This document shows positions 28,907-36,425 of a stretch of 60,032 bases of DNA, piece after piece. A model generated the notes under the pieces. The model was not told the DNA's origin and searched no databases. It worked only from the letters and a program-made list of their open reading frames with translations. Origin of the DNA: a virus; IMG/VR virus record IMGVR_UViG_3300024259_000033, positions 1 through 60,032 of that record; one strand, written 5' to 3'. The position numbers were made by a program, and so were the translations under genes. Numbering within the stretch: the first letter of the stretch is position 1; each line of letters opens with the position of its first letter.

Positions 28907-29828
28907 CTAAAATACCATCATCATCAAATTCTATATCCTCAGTAGAGTTAACTCCCGCATCGTACTTCTCCACTTCTTGATTACTAAGTTCAACATCTAA
29001 CCTCTCTATCTTATTCTTTAAATCTATTCTCTCTTTTACTTGCTCTTTAATCCCAGGTTCATTATCTATCAATGAACGTATATACCCCTGTATATTAACT
29101 ATAGTCTCATCTACCACATCCTGTGATTCTCCATTATAAAACTTAGGGTTCCATCCCTTCTTAACTAAAAACATAACTAACTCACCGATAGATTCAAAAT
29201 CACCACTACTAGTTGCATTTTTAGTACTAAATCCCGCACTCTTAATAAGAGCATTATAAGAACTAATTGTATCTTTAAATCCTGTCCCTTCCTTAATCTG
29301 TCTATCAGCAACCAATGCCAATCTACATACTTTTTTAGCTATATCTTTAGTTGTTCCTAAACTAAGGTCTTGTGTATAAATCATATCTTCAAGCAAACGT
29401 TGCATATACTCCATTTCCTCAATAGAATACCCACTACCCCATGTTTTAGTCAACTTCTTAATCTTACCCTTACTCAATGAAGCCAATTTCTCGACTTCCC
29501 TCTCTTCTTCCAAAATCGCATGCCATTGCTTATTCACATCAGTCCAATCTATCTCATGATAAACATCCTTCATCATAAGTTGACCATAAACCATAAGTGC
29601 ATCCATACCGTTAGTTTGATAAAGCGTCATCCATTCATCAGGTGCAAATGGGTAATCTAGCCATTGGCATAGTTTGTCCAGTGAGTGTAAATCATCTCCT
29701 TTTAATTGTACAACCAAACATTTAATGCATATAGTGCTATGCCCACTCGGGAAGAATGGGCTGTGTGTTGGCAAGTATTGTGTTTCAGGTAATAAATTAT
29801 TACATTTATCACATTTATAATTGGTCAT
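28899..29828 (-). CDS. Terminase-region zinc-finger protein (small-terminase candidate)
   Basis: 309 aa. Cys pairs near the N-terminus (YKCDKCNNLL and TICIKCLVV) form a probable zinc ribbon. The middle is helical (CQWLDYPFAPDEWMTLYQTN), and the acidic C-terminus ends EDIEFDDDGILDE. Genes directly upstream of and overlapping terL commonly encode the DNA-recognising terminase component. The zinc ribbon and a helical oligomerisation region would suit that role, but no classical HTH was recognised, so a packaging accessory protein is equally possible. Confidence 0.5.
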   Translation of the reverse strand: MTNYKCDKCNNLLPETQYLPTHSPFFPSGHSTICIKCLVVQLKGDDLHSLDKLCQWLDYPFAPDEWMTLYQTNGMDALMVYGQLMMKDVYHEIDWTDVNKQWHAILEEEREVEKLASLSKGKIKKLTKTWGSGYSIEEMEYMQRLLEDMIYTQDLSLGTTKDIAKKVCRLALVADRQIKEGTGFKDTISSYNALIKSAGFSTKNATSSGDFESIGELVMFLVKKGWNPKFYNGESQDVVDETIVNIQGYIRSLIDNEPGIKEQVKERIDLKNKIERLDVELSNQEVEKYDAGVNSTEDIEFDDDGILDE

Positions 29829-29854
29829 TTTCCCCTCCTATAGACAAGTAAGTC

Positions 29855-30229
29855 TTATCTACTTATATAATGTGTATTGTACACACTAATACAATTTTGT
29901 GATTCGTCATTTATAATAATGCTCATTTTACCTAGCATTTTAAGTTTAATTTTATTTTCAATTTTAAAAAAATCCCTAGATATCTTTTCGCTATAAAAAC
30001 TATTAATACTATTATATACATCTTCGTCTAATTTTATCCTATCAGGCGCTATTTTCTTATCATTATAATAATTCATATATAGATCTTCTATTACACCAAG
30101 TGTAAGAACAGGTGATAAATTTAAATAATTTATAAATCTATTATTATCACATACTCTTCTCATTTCCTCAATTCTTTCTCTTTCTTCTATTCTCTCATTT
30201 GCTGTTAATAAGTTAATCATCATATTCAC
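29855..30229 (-). CDS. Small phage protein with P-x-x-I-x-L module, 124 aa
   Basis: The N-terminal 30 residues are helical (NERIEERERIEEMRRVCDNN). The C-terminal ~70 residues carry APDRIKLDEDVYNSINSFYS then KMLGKMSIIINDESQN. That layout (P-x-x-I-x-L, helix, G-x-x-I-x-x-D) resembles a small alpha/beta module frequent in phage proteins of unknown function and recurs twice in the next gene. It overlaps that gene by 4 bp (ATGA-type). Function unknown. Confidence 0.45.
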   Translation of the reverse strand: MNMMINLLTANERIEERERIEEMRRVCDNNRFINYLNLSPVLTLGVIEDLYMNYYNDKKIAPDRIKLDEDVYNSINSFYSEKISRDFFKIENKIKLKMLGKMSIIINDESQNCISVYNTHYISR

Positions 30230-30975
30230 ACCTTAATGCCCTTACTCTCATATCTTATATCAATCTCAATATTACTACTATTATCCACAACAATATCCAA
30301 ATTAGCAAAACTAACAACATTACAAAGCACATCCATAGACGCTAACTCACGATTATAATACCAATTCAATGCTTCATGCGCTACACTATTTAAATGTACC
30401 ACATTAGGTTCACACTTAAATTTTCTTATAAATCCTTTTTTTGCTCTAATTATTCTCTCTCCAATAGGCTCTTCTCTCTTTTTGAAAATCTTAATAAACT
30501 CTTCCTTATACTCCCCTATAGCAACAATTTCCATATCATAAATAGAGTTTAATTTTTTAGAACATTGGAGACTAAATGCATTTAGACTTTCCTCTTTTAA
30601 ACTCTGTAAATAGGCTAGTATAAGTGGGGTAACCTGAATAGTATCTGCTACTTTACCATAAGTTTTAAAATAGTGAAGTTTCACATCTTTAATGAGGGAG
30701 AGTGATATGTTGTGTATACCCATTCTAGTATTGAAGATTAGTAGTTCTGATTGGTTGTTTGTAGAAGGCGGGCAGACCTTCTTACTCTTCATTTTTTTTC
30801 TCTTCTCTGTCTCATTCGACTCTTTCTTAAAAATTTCTAGTAGTTCAGATAGTGAAGTATCAGCATCTAAACTTTCTGTATCGTTTTCAATACAAAAGAT
30901 ATCTATTGTTTCAGTTGTGGTCTTCTCTTCTATTTCATACCATTTTTTTTCTTTTGTTATTTTTTTCTTTTCCAT
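30226..30975 (-). CDS. Two-module hypothetical protein related to neighbour, 249 aa
   Basis: A charged N-terminal ~80 residues is followed by two diverged copies of the module seen in the neighbouring gene: GKVADTIQVTPLILAYLQSL...YDMEIVAIGE (about 113-165) and KCEPNVVHLNSVAHEALNWY...LDIVVDNSS (about 185-240). The repeat was detected by eye from the shared P/T-x-x-I-x-L...aromatic...x-I-V-x-D pattern. Function unknown; the location upstream of the terminase genes suggests an early virion-assembly or packaging accessory role. Confidence 0.45.
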   Translation of the reverse strand: MEKKKITKEKKWYEIEEKTTTETIDIFCIENDTESLDADTSLSELLEIFKKESNETEKRKKMKSKKVCPPSTNNQSELLIFNTRMGIHNISLSLIKDVKLHYFKTYGKVADTIQVTPLILAYLQSLKEESLNAFSLQCSKKLNSIYDMEIVAIGEYKEEFIKIFKKREEPIGERIIRAKKGFIRKFKCEPNVVHLNSVAHEALNWYYNRELASMDVLCNVVSFANLDIVVDNSSNIEIDIRYESKGIKV

Positions 30976-30997
30976 TTTGTCTCCTTATATTTATGTA

Positions 30998-32206
30998 TCA
31001 TTTCTTCTTCTCTTCTCTATGTTTTTTATCACAAACTTTACACTGATTGCTCAATCCATCATGATTAGTAGTCTTCTTAACAAAATTCCTCGTATCTTTC
31101 AATTTTTTCTTCCCACAGCTAGAGCAATTCTTCCACTTATTATTGCTTTGTCTAAATAACCATTCATCATAAATCAAATCTGCGGTAACTGCTATCTTCA
31201 TACAAATCTCTTGTTTCCATATCGTACTTATATAATTCACCGAATACGCAAGACCAAACATCATTCGTAATTCATGCTGTATACGCTCATTCGTCCACTT
31301 ATCAATCTTCCTTATAAGTATCTGCATACGTGGAGGAGCAAGTGGCGCTCTCTTAATAGTTTCATCCAATGACCACATAATGTATTTCATTTGACCGTTA
31401 AGATTAGCTTCTGACGATTGACGAAGGAGAGAATAGTTCTCTAATAAGTGATAGACATGGTCAGGGTTATTTAGTTGTAAGCGAGGTGCTGGCTTACCAT
31501 ATTTATCCACGAATGAATCAGATTCCCAGTCGATTGCGGCGGGAGCATTAAAGGTTGTACCCATCGTAAAGCAAGGCGGATGCGCTGAGTCTTTAAGATA
31601 GTATTGATGGCGACGTATATCAATAAGGGTATGTTTCCATTTGTACTTTGTTATATTATCTAAAACAGGTACTGCGGGCCTACCTTCCTCCTCTTCTATT
31701 TTTCCATTATTAACATCTAATATGTATTGCATGCGGTCAATTGTAATCCAAACTTCTTTCATTCCTGGTATATCACCATGATGAGTTTTTGCATTGGTAC
31801 ATATTCCTTCTTTATTTGTATATGGGCGAATTATAGTTTGTTTTGGTTTGGTATATGTATTTCTCTTAATTGGTTTAATTTCTTTTTGGTCGAACATAGG
31901 ATTTTGTAGCAAAGCGTCTAGTGATTCTGGTTGTTTCTTTTTATAGGAATTATGTTTTCCTTCTATTTGAACATTTTTCTTTTGTACCTCATTCTTCTCT
32001 GTTTTCGGGTCTTTACCATATAATATATAGTTAGCTGCCCCTTCTAGTTGTTTAGTGACACTAGTTGATACTCCTAATCCTTTATTAGAGTAATATTCTT
32101 CTAGTGTAGTTATCACATTATCATCTACAATTTTATTGACAAGTGCGGCACGGTCTACATTACTGTATACTCCATAATCTAGTTGTTTCAATATTTGTAA
32201 ATCCAT
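30998..32206 (-). CDS. Zinc-ribbon protein, first gene of the virion operon, 402 aa
   Basis: The C-terminus holds a four-Cys zinc ribbon (WKNCSSCGKKKLKDTRNF ... LSNQCKVCDKKHREEKKK). The central region has PGMKEVWITIDRMQYILDVN and a helical stretch LLENYSLLRQSSEANLNGQM. It is the promoter-proximal gene of the leftward structural operon, with RBS CAGGAGATT before the ATG. Similar zinc-ribbon proteins occur upstream of terminase genes in Gram-positive phages and may bind the packaging site, but that is inference. No catalytic motif was seen. Confidence 0.45.
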   Translation of the reverse strand: MDLQILKQLDYGVYSNVDRAALVNKIVDDNVITTLEEYYSNKGLGVSTSVTKQLEGAANYILYGKDPKTEKNEVQKKNVQIEGKHNSYKKKQPESLDALLQNPMFDQKEIKPIKRNTYTKPKQTIIRPYTNKEGICTNAKTHHGDIPGMKEVWITIDRMQYILDVNNGKIEEEEGRPAVPVLDNITKYKWKHTLIDIRRHQYYLKDSAHPPCFTMGTTFNAPAAIDWESDSFVDKYGKPAPRLQLNNPDHVYHLLENYSLLRQSSEANLNGQMKYIMWSLDETIKRAPLAPPRMQILIRKIDKWTNERIQHELRMMFGLAYSVNYISTIWKQEICMKIAVTADLIYDEWLFRQSNNKWKNCSSCGKKKLKDTRNFVKKTTNHDGLSNQCKVCDKKHREEKKK

Positions 32207-32274
32207 TTAAAATCTCCTGTGTCATTACACGATGTATTTGTAAACTTTATTATAATAAAGATTACCTTAATTTA

Positions 32275-32303
32275 AGTATAGCATAAAAAGAGTGAAAAGT
32301 CAA
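32275..32303 (-). promoter_or_regulatory. Promoter of leftward virion operon
   Basis: On the minus strand TTGACT (32303-32298), 17 bp, TATACT (32280-32275). It uses the same TTGACTTTTT...TATAMT pattern as thirteen other promoters in the window and faces the first structural gene, whose ATG is at 32206, leaving a leader of about 60 nt. Confidence 0.8.
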
Positions 32304-32656
32304 GTTTTGAGGTATAAGAGTTGAAAAATTAATTACGTAAATGGTTGGGTAGCCATATGTCATTTTATGGTAAAAACGACAAATAATCACAAAACTACCC
32401 CCCACCCAGAATTTGACAAACGAGGTATCCCTTACCAATAATATAAATTGGTAAGTAATGTCAAATCAGATATATCCTGTTAAATGGCGGGAATATGCGG
32501 GAATAACCGATATACTGTTTAATGGTAAATAGTGTAAAATTCTCTTAAAACTGGAATATATCACTTTTTCTCAAAAACTTCATATCCGATGGTAAATTTT
32601 GTATTAAATTACATTAGTTTGTGTAATAAAAAACATATGTTTTTAACGTTTTTCTA
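32304..32656. other. Divergent intergenic region with inverted and direct repeats
   Basis: About 350 bp without a gene between the leftward and rightward transcription units. It contains a 9-bp hairpin CTTACCAAT/ATTGGTAAG (32431-32455) flanked by the outer pair ATTTGACA/TGTCAAAT (32411-32418 and 32459-32466). It also holds a tandem direct repeat GCGGGAATA at 32487 and 32497 (10-bp period) and a C-rich run CCCCCCACCC near 32398. No coding potential was seen. Such a site could be a regulatory node, packaging site or origin. Confidence 0.6.
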
Positions 32657-32685
32657 TTGACTTTTAGACGTCTATAATATATACT
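32657..32685 (+). promoter_or_regulatory. Promoter with internal palindrome (operator) before nuclease-like gene
   Basis: TTGACT (32657-32662), 17 bp, TATACT (32680-32685). The spacer contains the perfect 10-bp palindrome TAGACGTCTA (32665-32674), which shares its AGACGT half-site with the 19-bp palindromes downstream. A protein bound there would occlude RNA polymerase, so this looks like an autoregulatory or repressor operator. Confidence 0.7.
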
Positions 32686-32723
32686 TATAGAGTAATACTA
32701 TATTTAAAGTGAGGTATTAGAAA

Positions 32724-33341
32724 ATGTCAAAAAATTACAAACGTACAGACAGGCAAAGAGCGAATTTCCAGAAATTGTTAAAAACGCTAAATGTGGCAGA
32801 TGATGGCAAAACTGGAAAAACATTGGAAATGGTTGTTAGACGTGAATTAAATAATCGTTATAAGTTTGACAGCCTAAAAAGCGTAGCACCTGCGAATATG
32901 GAAGATGTTTCCAGAGCAGGTAAAAATTATGAGGTTAAAAGTGGTGGCGGTGAATTATTGACAGCAAGATTAGAGGATTTACAGAATTTGACAATCGAGC
33001 AAGCGGTTGACAAAATAATGGAAAATTATTCCACTACTGATTTCTTTATAATAAACGTTGCACCACTATTTTATAGCGAAACCCAAAATTTGCTATATGA
33101 TAACACTTGGGTACTAAATCGACTAGGATTTGCCAGTTGGTTATTAGGACAAGTGAAAATGTTAAAAACTGGTAAAGAAGGAAAATTGATTACACCGATT
33201 AGAATGTCACCGAAGGCAAAATCTGGTAATCGAGGGTATTGCTTATCTTTACAAACTCCGAGTTATTTTACAGAAACGACATTAATTGACAATTCGATTT
33301 GTAGCTTTAGTGATTACTTAAAGAAATTGAGAAGTGCATAA
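32724..33341 (+). CDS. PD-(D/E)XK nuclease-like / restriction-endonuclease-like protein
   Basis: 205 aa. After KTGKTLEMVVRRELNNRYKF (the Glu-bearing helix of PD-(D/E)XK folds) comes ANMEDVSRAGKNYEVKSGGG, where Asp, about ten residues, then E-x-K fits the catalytic core. The C-terminal half has a WLLGQVKMLKTG segment and a strand-rich end. RBS AGTGAGGTATTAG. It is the first gene of the rightward palindrome-marked cluster. Candidates are a Holliday-junction-type or restriction-like nuclease. A DNA-binding regulator derived from that fold is also possible, because the shared operator lies in its own promoter. Confidence 0.55.
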   Translation: MSKNYKRTDRQRANFQKLLKTLNVADDGKTGKTLEMVVRRELNNRYKFDSLKSVAPANMEDVSRAGKNYEVKSGGGELLTARLEDLQNLTIEQAVDKIMENYSTTDFFIINVAPLFYSETQNLLYDNTWVLNRLGFASWLLGQVKMLKTGKEGKLITPIRMSPKAKSGNRGYCLSLQTPSYFTETTLIDNSICSFSDYLKKLRSA

Positions 33342-33347
33342 TTTAAG

Positions 33348-33376
33348 GGCTTGTGAGACTAATAGTCTCACAAGCC
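33348..33376. repeat. 13-bp perfect stem-loop between genes
   Basis: GGCTTGTGAGACT (33348-33360), loop AAT, AGTCTCACAAGCC (33364-33376). It is a very stable hairpin 7 bp past the stop of the nuclease-like gene. There is no clear T run after it, so it may be a weak terminator, a processing site or an mRNA stabiliser. Confidence 0.7.
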
Positions 33377-33431
33377 ATAATTTACCATTCCGTAGGGTTG
33401 ATACCGTACGGGATACGGGAGATGGAAAGAA

Positions 33432-33734
33432 ATGACAAAACAGTTTAGAATTGATAATTTAAAAAGAAAAAAAGAAGTTAATGAAAATAAAATTAAATTG
33501 ACAGAATTTGCCATATCAAAACTAGATAGCGTACCAATTAACCAGAAAATATTCATTAAGGTATATTATGGCAATCGTTTTAACTTTGCTAAAACTAGAT
33601 TGTATAACTGTACTATGACAGAATTTACCAGTAATATTAAGAAGTTTAATCGTACTATTACAAAAATTGCCAAACAAGGTGGAGGCTTCCAGATGTTTGA
33701 TGATAGTAACGGGTGTGATATGGTAGTGGTATAA
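33432..33734 (+). CDS. Basic hypothetical protein, 100 aa
   Basis: Lys/Asn-rich protein MTKQFRIDNLKRKKEVNENK with a central IFIKVYYGNRFNFAKTRLYN and C-terminal AKQGGGFQMFDDSNGCDMVV. RBS GGGAGATGGAAAG. It lies in the first rightward unit, after the stable hairpin, and is closed by a terminator at 33776. No family recognised; the basic character would allow nucleic-acid binding. Confidence 0.5.
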   Translation: MTKQFRIDNLKRKKEVNENKIKLTEFAISKLDSVPINQKIFIKVYYGNRFNFAKTRLYNCTMTEFTSNIKKFNRTITKIAKQGGGFQMFDDSNGCDMVVV

Positions 33735-33775
33735 TATGGTAGTAGTAGTATTATATGGTATCGTTTAATAGTAAT

Positions 33776-33798
33776 AAGGGAACGGCTGTTCCCTTTTT
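33776..33798 (+). terminator. Rho-independent terminator
   Basis: AAGGGAAC / GTTCCCTT stem (33776-33783, 33788-33795) followed by TTTTC. It closes the unit ending with the 100-aa gene. Confidence 0.85.
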
Positions 33799-33811
33799 CT
33801 TTATATGTTTT

Positions 33812-33830
33812 TTAGACGTACAACGTCTAA
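33812..33830. promoter_or_regulatory. 19-bp palindromic operator, copy 1
   Basis: TTAGACGTACAACGTCTAA, arms TTAGACGT/ACGTCTAA around ACA. It lies just after a terminator and upstream of the unit encoding a 22-aa peptide. The downstream promoter here is weak (TTGTAT-like -35). Confidence 0.85.
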
Positions 33831-33898
33831 GAAAAGGGGTTGTATATAGGGTTATTATATGGTAGTATTAAGTATATCTTGAATGGAGAATTACCAGT

Positions 33899-33967
33899 AT
33901 GTATAACTATGAAACAGACCAGTTTGAGCCTGATGACGGGGTTACCTTAGAACCAGAAGAGTATTAA
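33899..33967 (+). CDS. 22-aa acidic peptide
   Basis: MYNYETDQFEPDDGVTLEPE plus EY, with seven acidic residues and no basic ones. TGGAGAA lies eight bases before the ATG. It is preceded by an operator palindrome and followed by its own terminator, so it is a stand-alone unit like its neighbours. A regulatory or inhibitor peptide is conceivable; a chance ORF cannot be excluded. Confidence 0.4.
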   Translation: MYNYETDQFEPDDGVTLEPEEY

Positions 33968-33992
33968 GCTGAGCAATAGTTTTGTCTGAGCA

Positions 33993-34018
33993 AGCACTCA
34001 ATATTGAGTGTTTGTTTT
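33993..34018 (+). terminator. Rho-independent terminator
   Basis: The perfect palindrome CACTCAATATTGAGTG (33995-34010) followed by TTTGTTTTTA closes the 22-aa peptide unit. Confidence 0.75.
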
Positions 34019-34029
34019 TAGTGTATTTT

Positions 34030-34085
34030 TTAGACGTACAACGTCTAAGAAAACATTTGACATAGTGGGTTTACTATGCTATAAT
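34030..34085 (+). promoter_or_regulatory. Operator copy 2 with promoter of HAD gene
   Basis: Palindrome TTAGACGTACAACGTCTAA at 34030-34048, eight bp, then TTGACA (34057-34062), 17 bp, TATAAT (34080-34085). The consensus promoter and fixed offset are repeated at three further genes. Confidence 0.85.
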
Positions 34086-34113
34086 TAGGTATAGTTAATA
34101 GAGGAGGAAAATA

Positions 34114-34578
34114 ATGGTAAGAGTTATATTTGATATGGACGGTACGATTGCGGATTTATATGCTGTCAATAATTGGCTTGAGGGATTAAGAGCAGAAAAA
34201 GCGGGATTATACATAAATTGTCAGCCAATGGTGGATATGGTAAGATTGACTAATATATGTAAAAGATTACAAAGCAAGGGAATTAAGATAGATATTATCA
34301 GTTGGGCATCTCTCGGTTGTTCAGAGGAATATTTTGACATAATCAAGCAAGAAAAAAAGGCATGGTTAAAGAAATATTTTCCAGTTGAGTTTGATAGTAT
34401 TAGCATTACGCCTTATGGTTTCCCAAAAGAAAAAGTTGCACTTAGAGGACAAACAAAAATTTTAATTGATGATAATATTGATGTTTTAAATTCATGGCAA
34501 ACACCGATACAACGTAAAGCGATTAATGCGAATAGTGATTTTATAGAAGTTTTAGAAATTATGGATAACATTCTCTAA
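34114..34578 (+). CDS. HAD-superfamily hydrolase
   Basis: 154 aa. Motif I FDMDGTIADL (D nucleophile and D+2 acid) lies at residues 6-15. A Ser-bearing strand IKIDIISWASLG (motif II) is near 66-77. A Lys in FPKEKVALRG (motif III) precedes ILIDDNIDVL (motif IV, paired Asp) near 118-127. Phage HAD proteins of this length act as small-molecule or polynucleotide phosphatases; the substrate cannot be deduced. RBS GAGGAGGAAAATA. The gene is an isolated transcription unit under operator copy 2. Confidence 0.8.
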   Translation: MVRVIFDMDGTIADLYAVNNWLEGLRAEKAGLYINCQPMVDMVRLTNICKRLQSKGIKIDIISWASLGCSEEYFDIIKQEKKAWLKKYFPVEFDSISITPYGFPKEKVALRGQTKILIDDNIDVLNSWQTPIQRKAINANSDFIEVLEIMDNIL

Positions 34579-34596
34579 CCTCCTAATATAGTACAG

Positions 34597-34617
34597 AGAA
34601 GGAAAATTTTTCCTTCT
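34597..34617 (+). terminator. Rho-independent terminator
   Basis: AGAAGGAAAA / TTTTCCTTCT stem (34597-34617), followed by a T-rich stretch. It lies after the HAD gene and immediately before operator copy 3. Confidence 0.7.
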
Positions 34618-34626
34618 TATAGTTTT

Positions 34627-34683
34627 TTAGACGTACAACGTCTAAGAAATACTATTGACAAATTTTATTTCTCGTGTTATAAT
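34627..34683 (+). promoter_or_regulatory. Operator copy 3 with promoter
   Basis: Palindrome at 34627-34645, nine bp, TTGACA (34655-34660), 17 bp, TATAAT (34678-34683). Confidence 0.85.
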
Positions 34684-34714
34684 TACTTATAAAATAAAAG
34701 GAGGAAGTCAAATT

Positions 34715-35023
34715 ATGGCTGACAAAAAATTTAAAGTTTCAGAGGTAAACGGTGAAATTCGTGAACAGGTTTTTTCTATTCTTGAAAGTTCTCTTAAGGA
34801 AAGCGGAGCTGAACAGTATAACACGGGCACTTATGGCATTTCCGTTAAAGACTTAACGGGAGCAGAACGAATTGTCGAGGTGAAAATCACAGCTAAGAAG
34901 GCAGATTTTGACATTGGTGAAGCATTGGAAGATTACCAAAACAAGCTCACAGCGAAAGAAGAACGTGAGATAAAGGCGAAAGCTAAAGCGGTTAAAGTTA
35001 CAAAAATTGCCAAAAAGGATTGA
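34715..35023 (+). CDS. Lys/Ala-rich small protein, paralog A (102 aa)
   Basis: The start is set at ATG 34715 (MADKKFKVSEVNGEIREQVF) behind AAAGGAGGAAGTC. An upstream in-frame ATG would overlap the promoter. An N-terminal ~70-aa alpha/beta domain contains YGISVKDLTGAERIVEVKIT and AKKADFDIGEALEDYQNKL, then a basic helical tail (EEREIKAKAKAVKVTKIAKK). Three further genes (36061, 36760 and minus-strand 37776) share the order G-x-W/Y-x-I/F-x-V-x-D-L-x-G...V-K-I-T-x-K-K-x-D-x-x-I/R-G-(D/E)A...D-E-Y and a Lys/Ala tail. Function unknown; the basic tail suggests nucleic-acid or chromatin-like binding. Confidence 0.7.
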   Translation: MADKKFKVSEVNGEIREQVFSILESSLKESGAEQYNTGTYGISVKDLTGAERIVEVKITAKKADFDIGEALEDYQNKLTAKEEREIKAKAKAVKVTKIAKKD

Positions 35024-35029
35024 TTGATT

Positions 35030-35051
35030 GGGGAACATTAGTTCCCCTTTT
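35030..35051 (+). terminator. Rho-independent terminator
   Basis: GGGGAAC, loop ATTA, GTTCCCC, TTTT (35030-35051). It closes the paralog A unit. Confidence 0.9.
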
Positions 35052-35063
35052 CATTTGTAGTTT

Positions 35064-35120
35064 TTAGACGTACAACGTCTAAATAAAGGTATTGACATTA
35101 TTATTCTTTTGTTATATAAT
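35064..35120 (+). promoter_or_regulatory. Operator copy 4 with promoter of exonuclease
   Basis: Palindrome at 35064-35082, nine bp, TTGACA (35092-35097), 17 bp, TATAAT (35115-35120). Confidence 0.85.
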
Positions 35121-35154
35121 AGGTATATATTAAATAATAGAAAGAGGTAAAAAA

Positions 35155-35919
35155 ATGTATAATATTTGTATTTTTGACACAGAAACAACTGGTTTAGTTA
35201 AGCCGTTTTGTTACAATATTGGATATATTATCCATGACCTAGAAACTGGCAAAGATTTACTAAAGCGGGAATTTGTGGTTGAGCAGATTTGGCATAATAT
35301 ACCATTATTTTCTACGGCTTATTATGCTGATAAAAGACCAATCTATATTAAACGCATGAGAGCAAGAAAAATTCTTTTGGAAAAATTTGGATATATCACT
35401 CAAATTATGAAACGTGATTTTAAAAAACTAAATGTTAAAAACGCTTATGCATATAATTCAACTTTTGACAAAAATGTTTTTGAATTTAATTGTGATTTTT
35501 TCAAAGTATTAAACCCATTTGATAATGTGGAAATATTTGATATTTGGACTTATGCACAGAATAAAATTGCTTTTACTGATGATTACAAAGCTTTTTGTGA
35601 AAAAAATGAACTATTTACAGAAACTGGTAATTTCTCCACTAATGCGGAAAATATATATAAATTTATTACTAATGACAATGAATTTATCGAAGAACACACA
35701 GCATTAAATGATAGTAAAATAGAATTGGCAATTTTGCTAGAATGTGTCAAACGTGGTGCGCAATTACAAACTCACTATAAAAAGTATAGTTGTGTTCCTA
35801 GACATAATAACAAACCATGCAAGATAAAAGTGGATAATAATGTAATTTTTGAAGGTACTTTCCAGAAGAAGTATGCAACTAAAGATTTGAAAGTTATTAA
35901 CTTAACTACTAAAGTTTGA
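35155..35919 (+). CDS. DnaQ-like DEDDh 3'-5' exonuclease
   Basis: 254 aa. Exo I is IFDTETTGLVKP (residues 6-17, Asp/Glu pair). Exo II is NAYAYNSTFDKNVFEF (Asp after YNSTF). Exo III is EEHTALNDSKIELAIL, with His as general base and Asp four residues on. This is the proofreading-type single-strand exonuclease fold, as in phage recombination or DNA-repair exonucleases. The C-terminal ~50 residues (YKKYSCVPRHNNKPCKIKVD) form a small basic extension. RBS AAAGAGGTAAAAAA. It is transcribed alone under operator copy 4. Confidence 0.85.
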   Translation: MYNICIFDTETTGLVKPFCYNIGYIIHDLETGKDLLKREFVVEQIWHNIPLFSTAYYADKRPIYIKRMRARKILLEKFGYITQIMKRDFKKLNVKNAYAYNSTFDKNVFEFNCDFFKVLNPFDNVEIFDIWTYAQNKIAFTDDYKAFCEKNELFTETGNFSTNAENIYKFITNDNEFIEEHTALNDSKIELAILLECVKRGAQLQTHYKKYSCVPRHNNKPCKIKVDNNVIFEGTFQKKYATKDLKVINLTTKV

Positions 35920-35923
35920 CATT

Positions 35924-35944
35924 AGAGGGAAATTTTCCCTCTTA
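35924..35944 (+). terminator. Rho-independent terminator
   Basis: AGAGGGAAA / TTTTCCCTCT stem with a following T-rich region, directly before operator copy 5. Confidence 0.7.
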
Positions 35945-35950
35945 TAGTTT

Positions 35951-36007
35951 TTAGACGTACAACGTCTAAGAAATACTATTGACAAATAGAATGAAATATT
36001 ATATAAT
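35951..36007 (+). promoter_or_regulatory. Operator copy 5 with promoter
   Basis: Palindrome at 35951-35969, nine bp, TTGACA (35979-35984), 17 bp, TATAAT (36002-36007). Confidence 0.85.
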
Positions 36008-36060
36008 GTATTTAGAGTTAAGAAATAAAAAATTCCAAATACGAAAGGTGGATAAAAAAA

Positions 36061-36393
36061 ATGGGCGAAGTTAAAATTACAAAAATGGCAAATGACAAAA
36101 GTGTACGTGACCAAATGGTCAATGTATTAGGCGAGGTTGTCGAAAATAGCGAGGGACAAATTGGAACTTCAGAATGGCTTTTTGGTTTTGAAGATTTAAA
36201 AGGTCAAATGCGTGGCGTAACTATTAAAGTTACTGTTAAAAAAGATGATTTCAACATCGGTGACTCAGTAGACGAGTACGAGGAACTTGTACTTGAAAAG
36301 GCGGCTATCGCAGAAGAAAAAGCGATTGCTAAAGCAAAAAAAATTGCGGCTGATGAAAAAAAACGTGCGGCTAAAAAAGCGAAAGCTGAATAG
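36061..36393 (+). CDS. Lys/Ala-rich small protein, paralog B (110 aa)
   Basis: MGEVKITKMANDKSVRDQMV ... TSEWLFGFEDLKGQMRGVTI then KVTVKKDDFNIGDSVDEYEE and a Lys/Ala helical tail. It shares with paralog C the opening K-I-T-K-M-x-N-D-x-S-V-R. RBS GAAAGGTGG. It is a single-gene unit under operator copy 5. The same unknown function as its paralogs is assumed. Confidence 0.7.
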   Translation: MGEVKITKMANDKSVRDQMVNVLGEVVENSEGQIGTSEWLFGFEDLKGQMRGVTIKVTVKKDDFNIGDSVDEYEELVLEKAAIAEEKAIAKAKKIAADEKKRAAKKAKAE

Positions 36394-36395
36394 TT

Positions 36396-36425
36396 AAAGG
36401 GGGATTTATCCCCTTTATTTTTTTT
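36396..36425 (+). terminator. Rho-independent terminator
   Basis: AAAGGGG / CCCCTTT stem (36396-36402, 36410-36416) followed by ATTTTTTTT. The T run abuts the variant palindrome at 36424. Confidence 0.9.

Noticed and set aside
30692-31159. 155-codon hydrophobic plus-strand frame
   Set aside because: Antisense to two good minus-strand genes; Phe/Ser-rich composition is the complement of their Lys/Glu codons.
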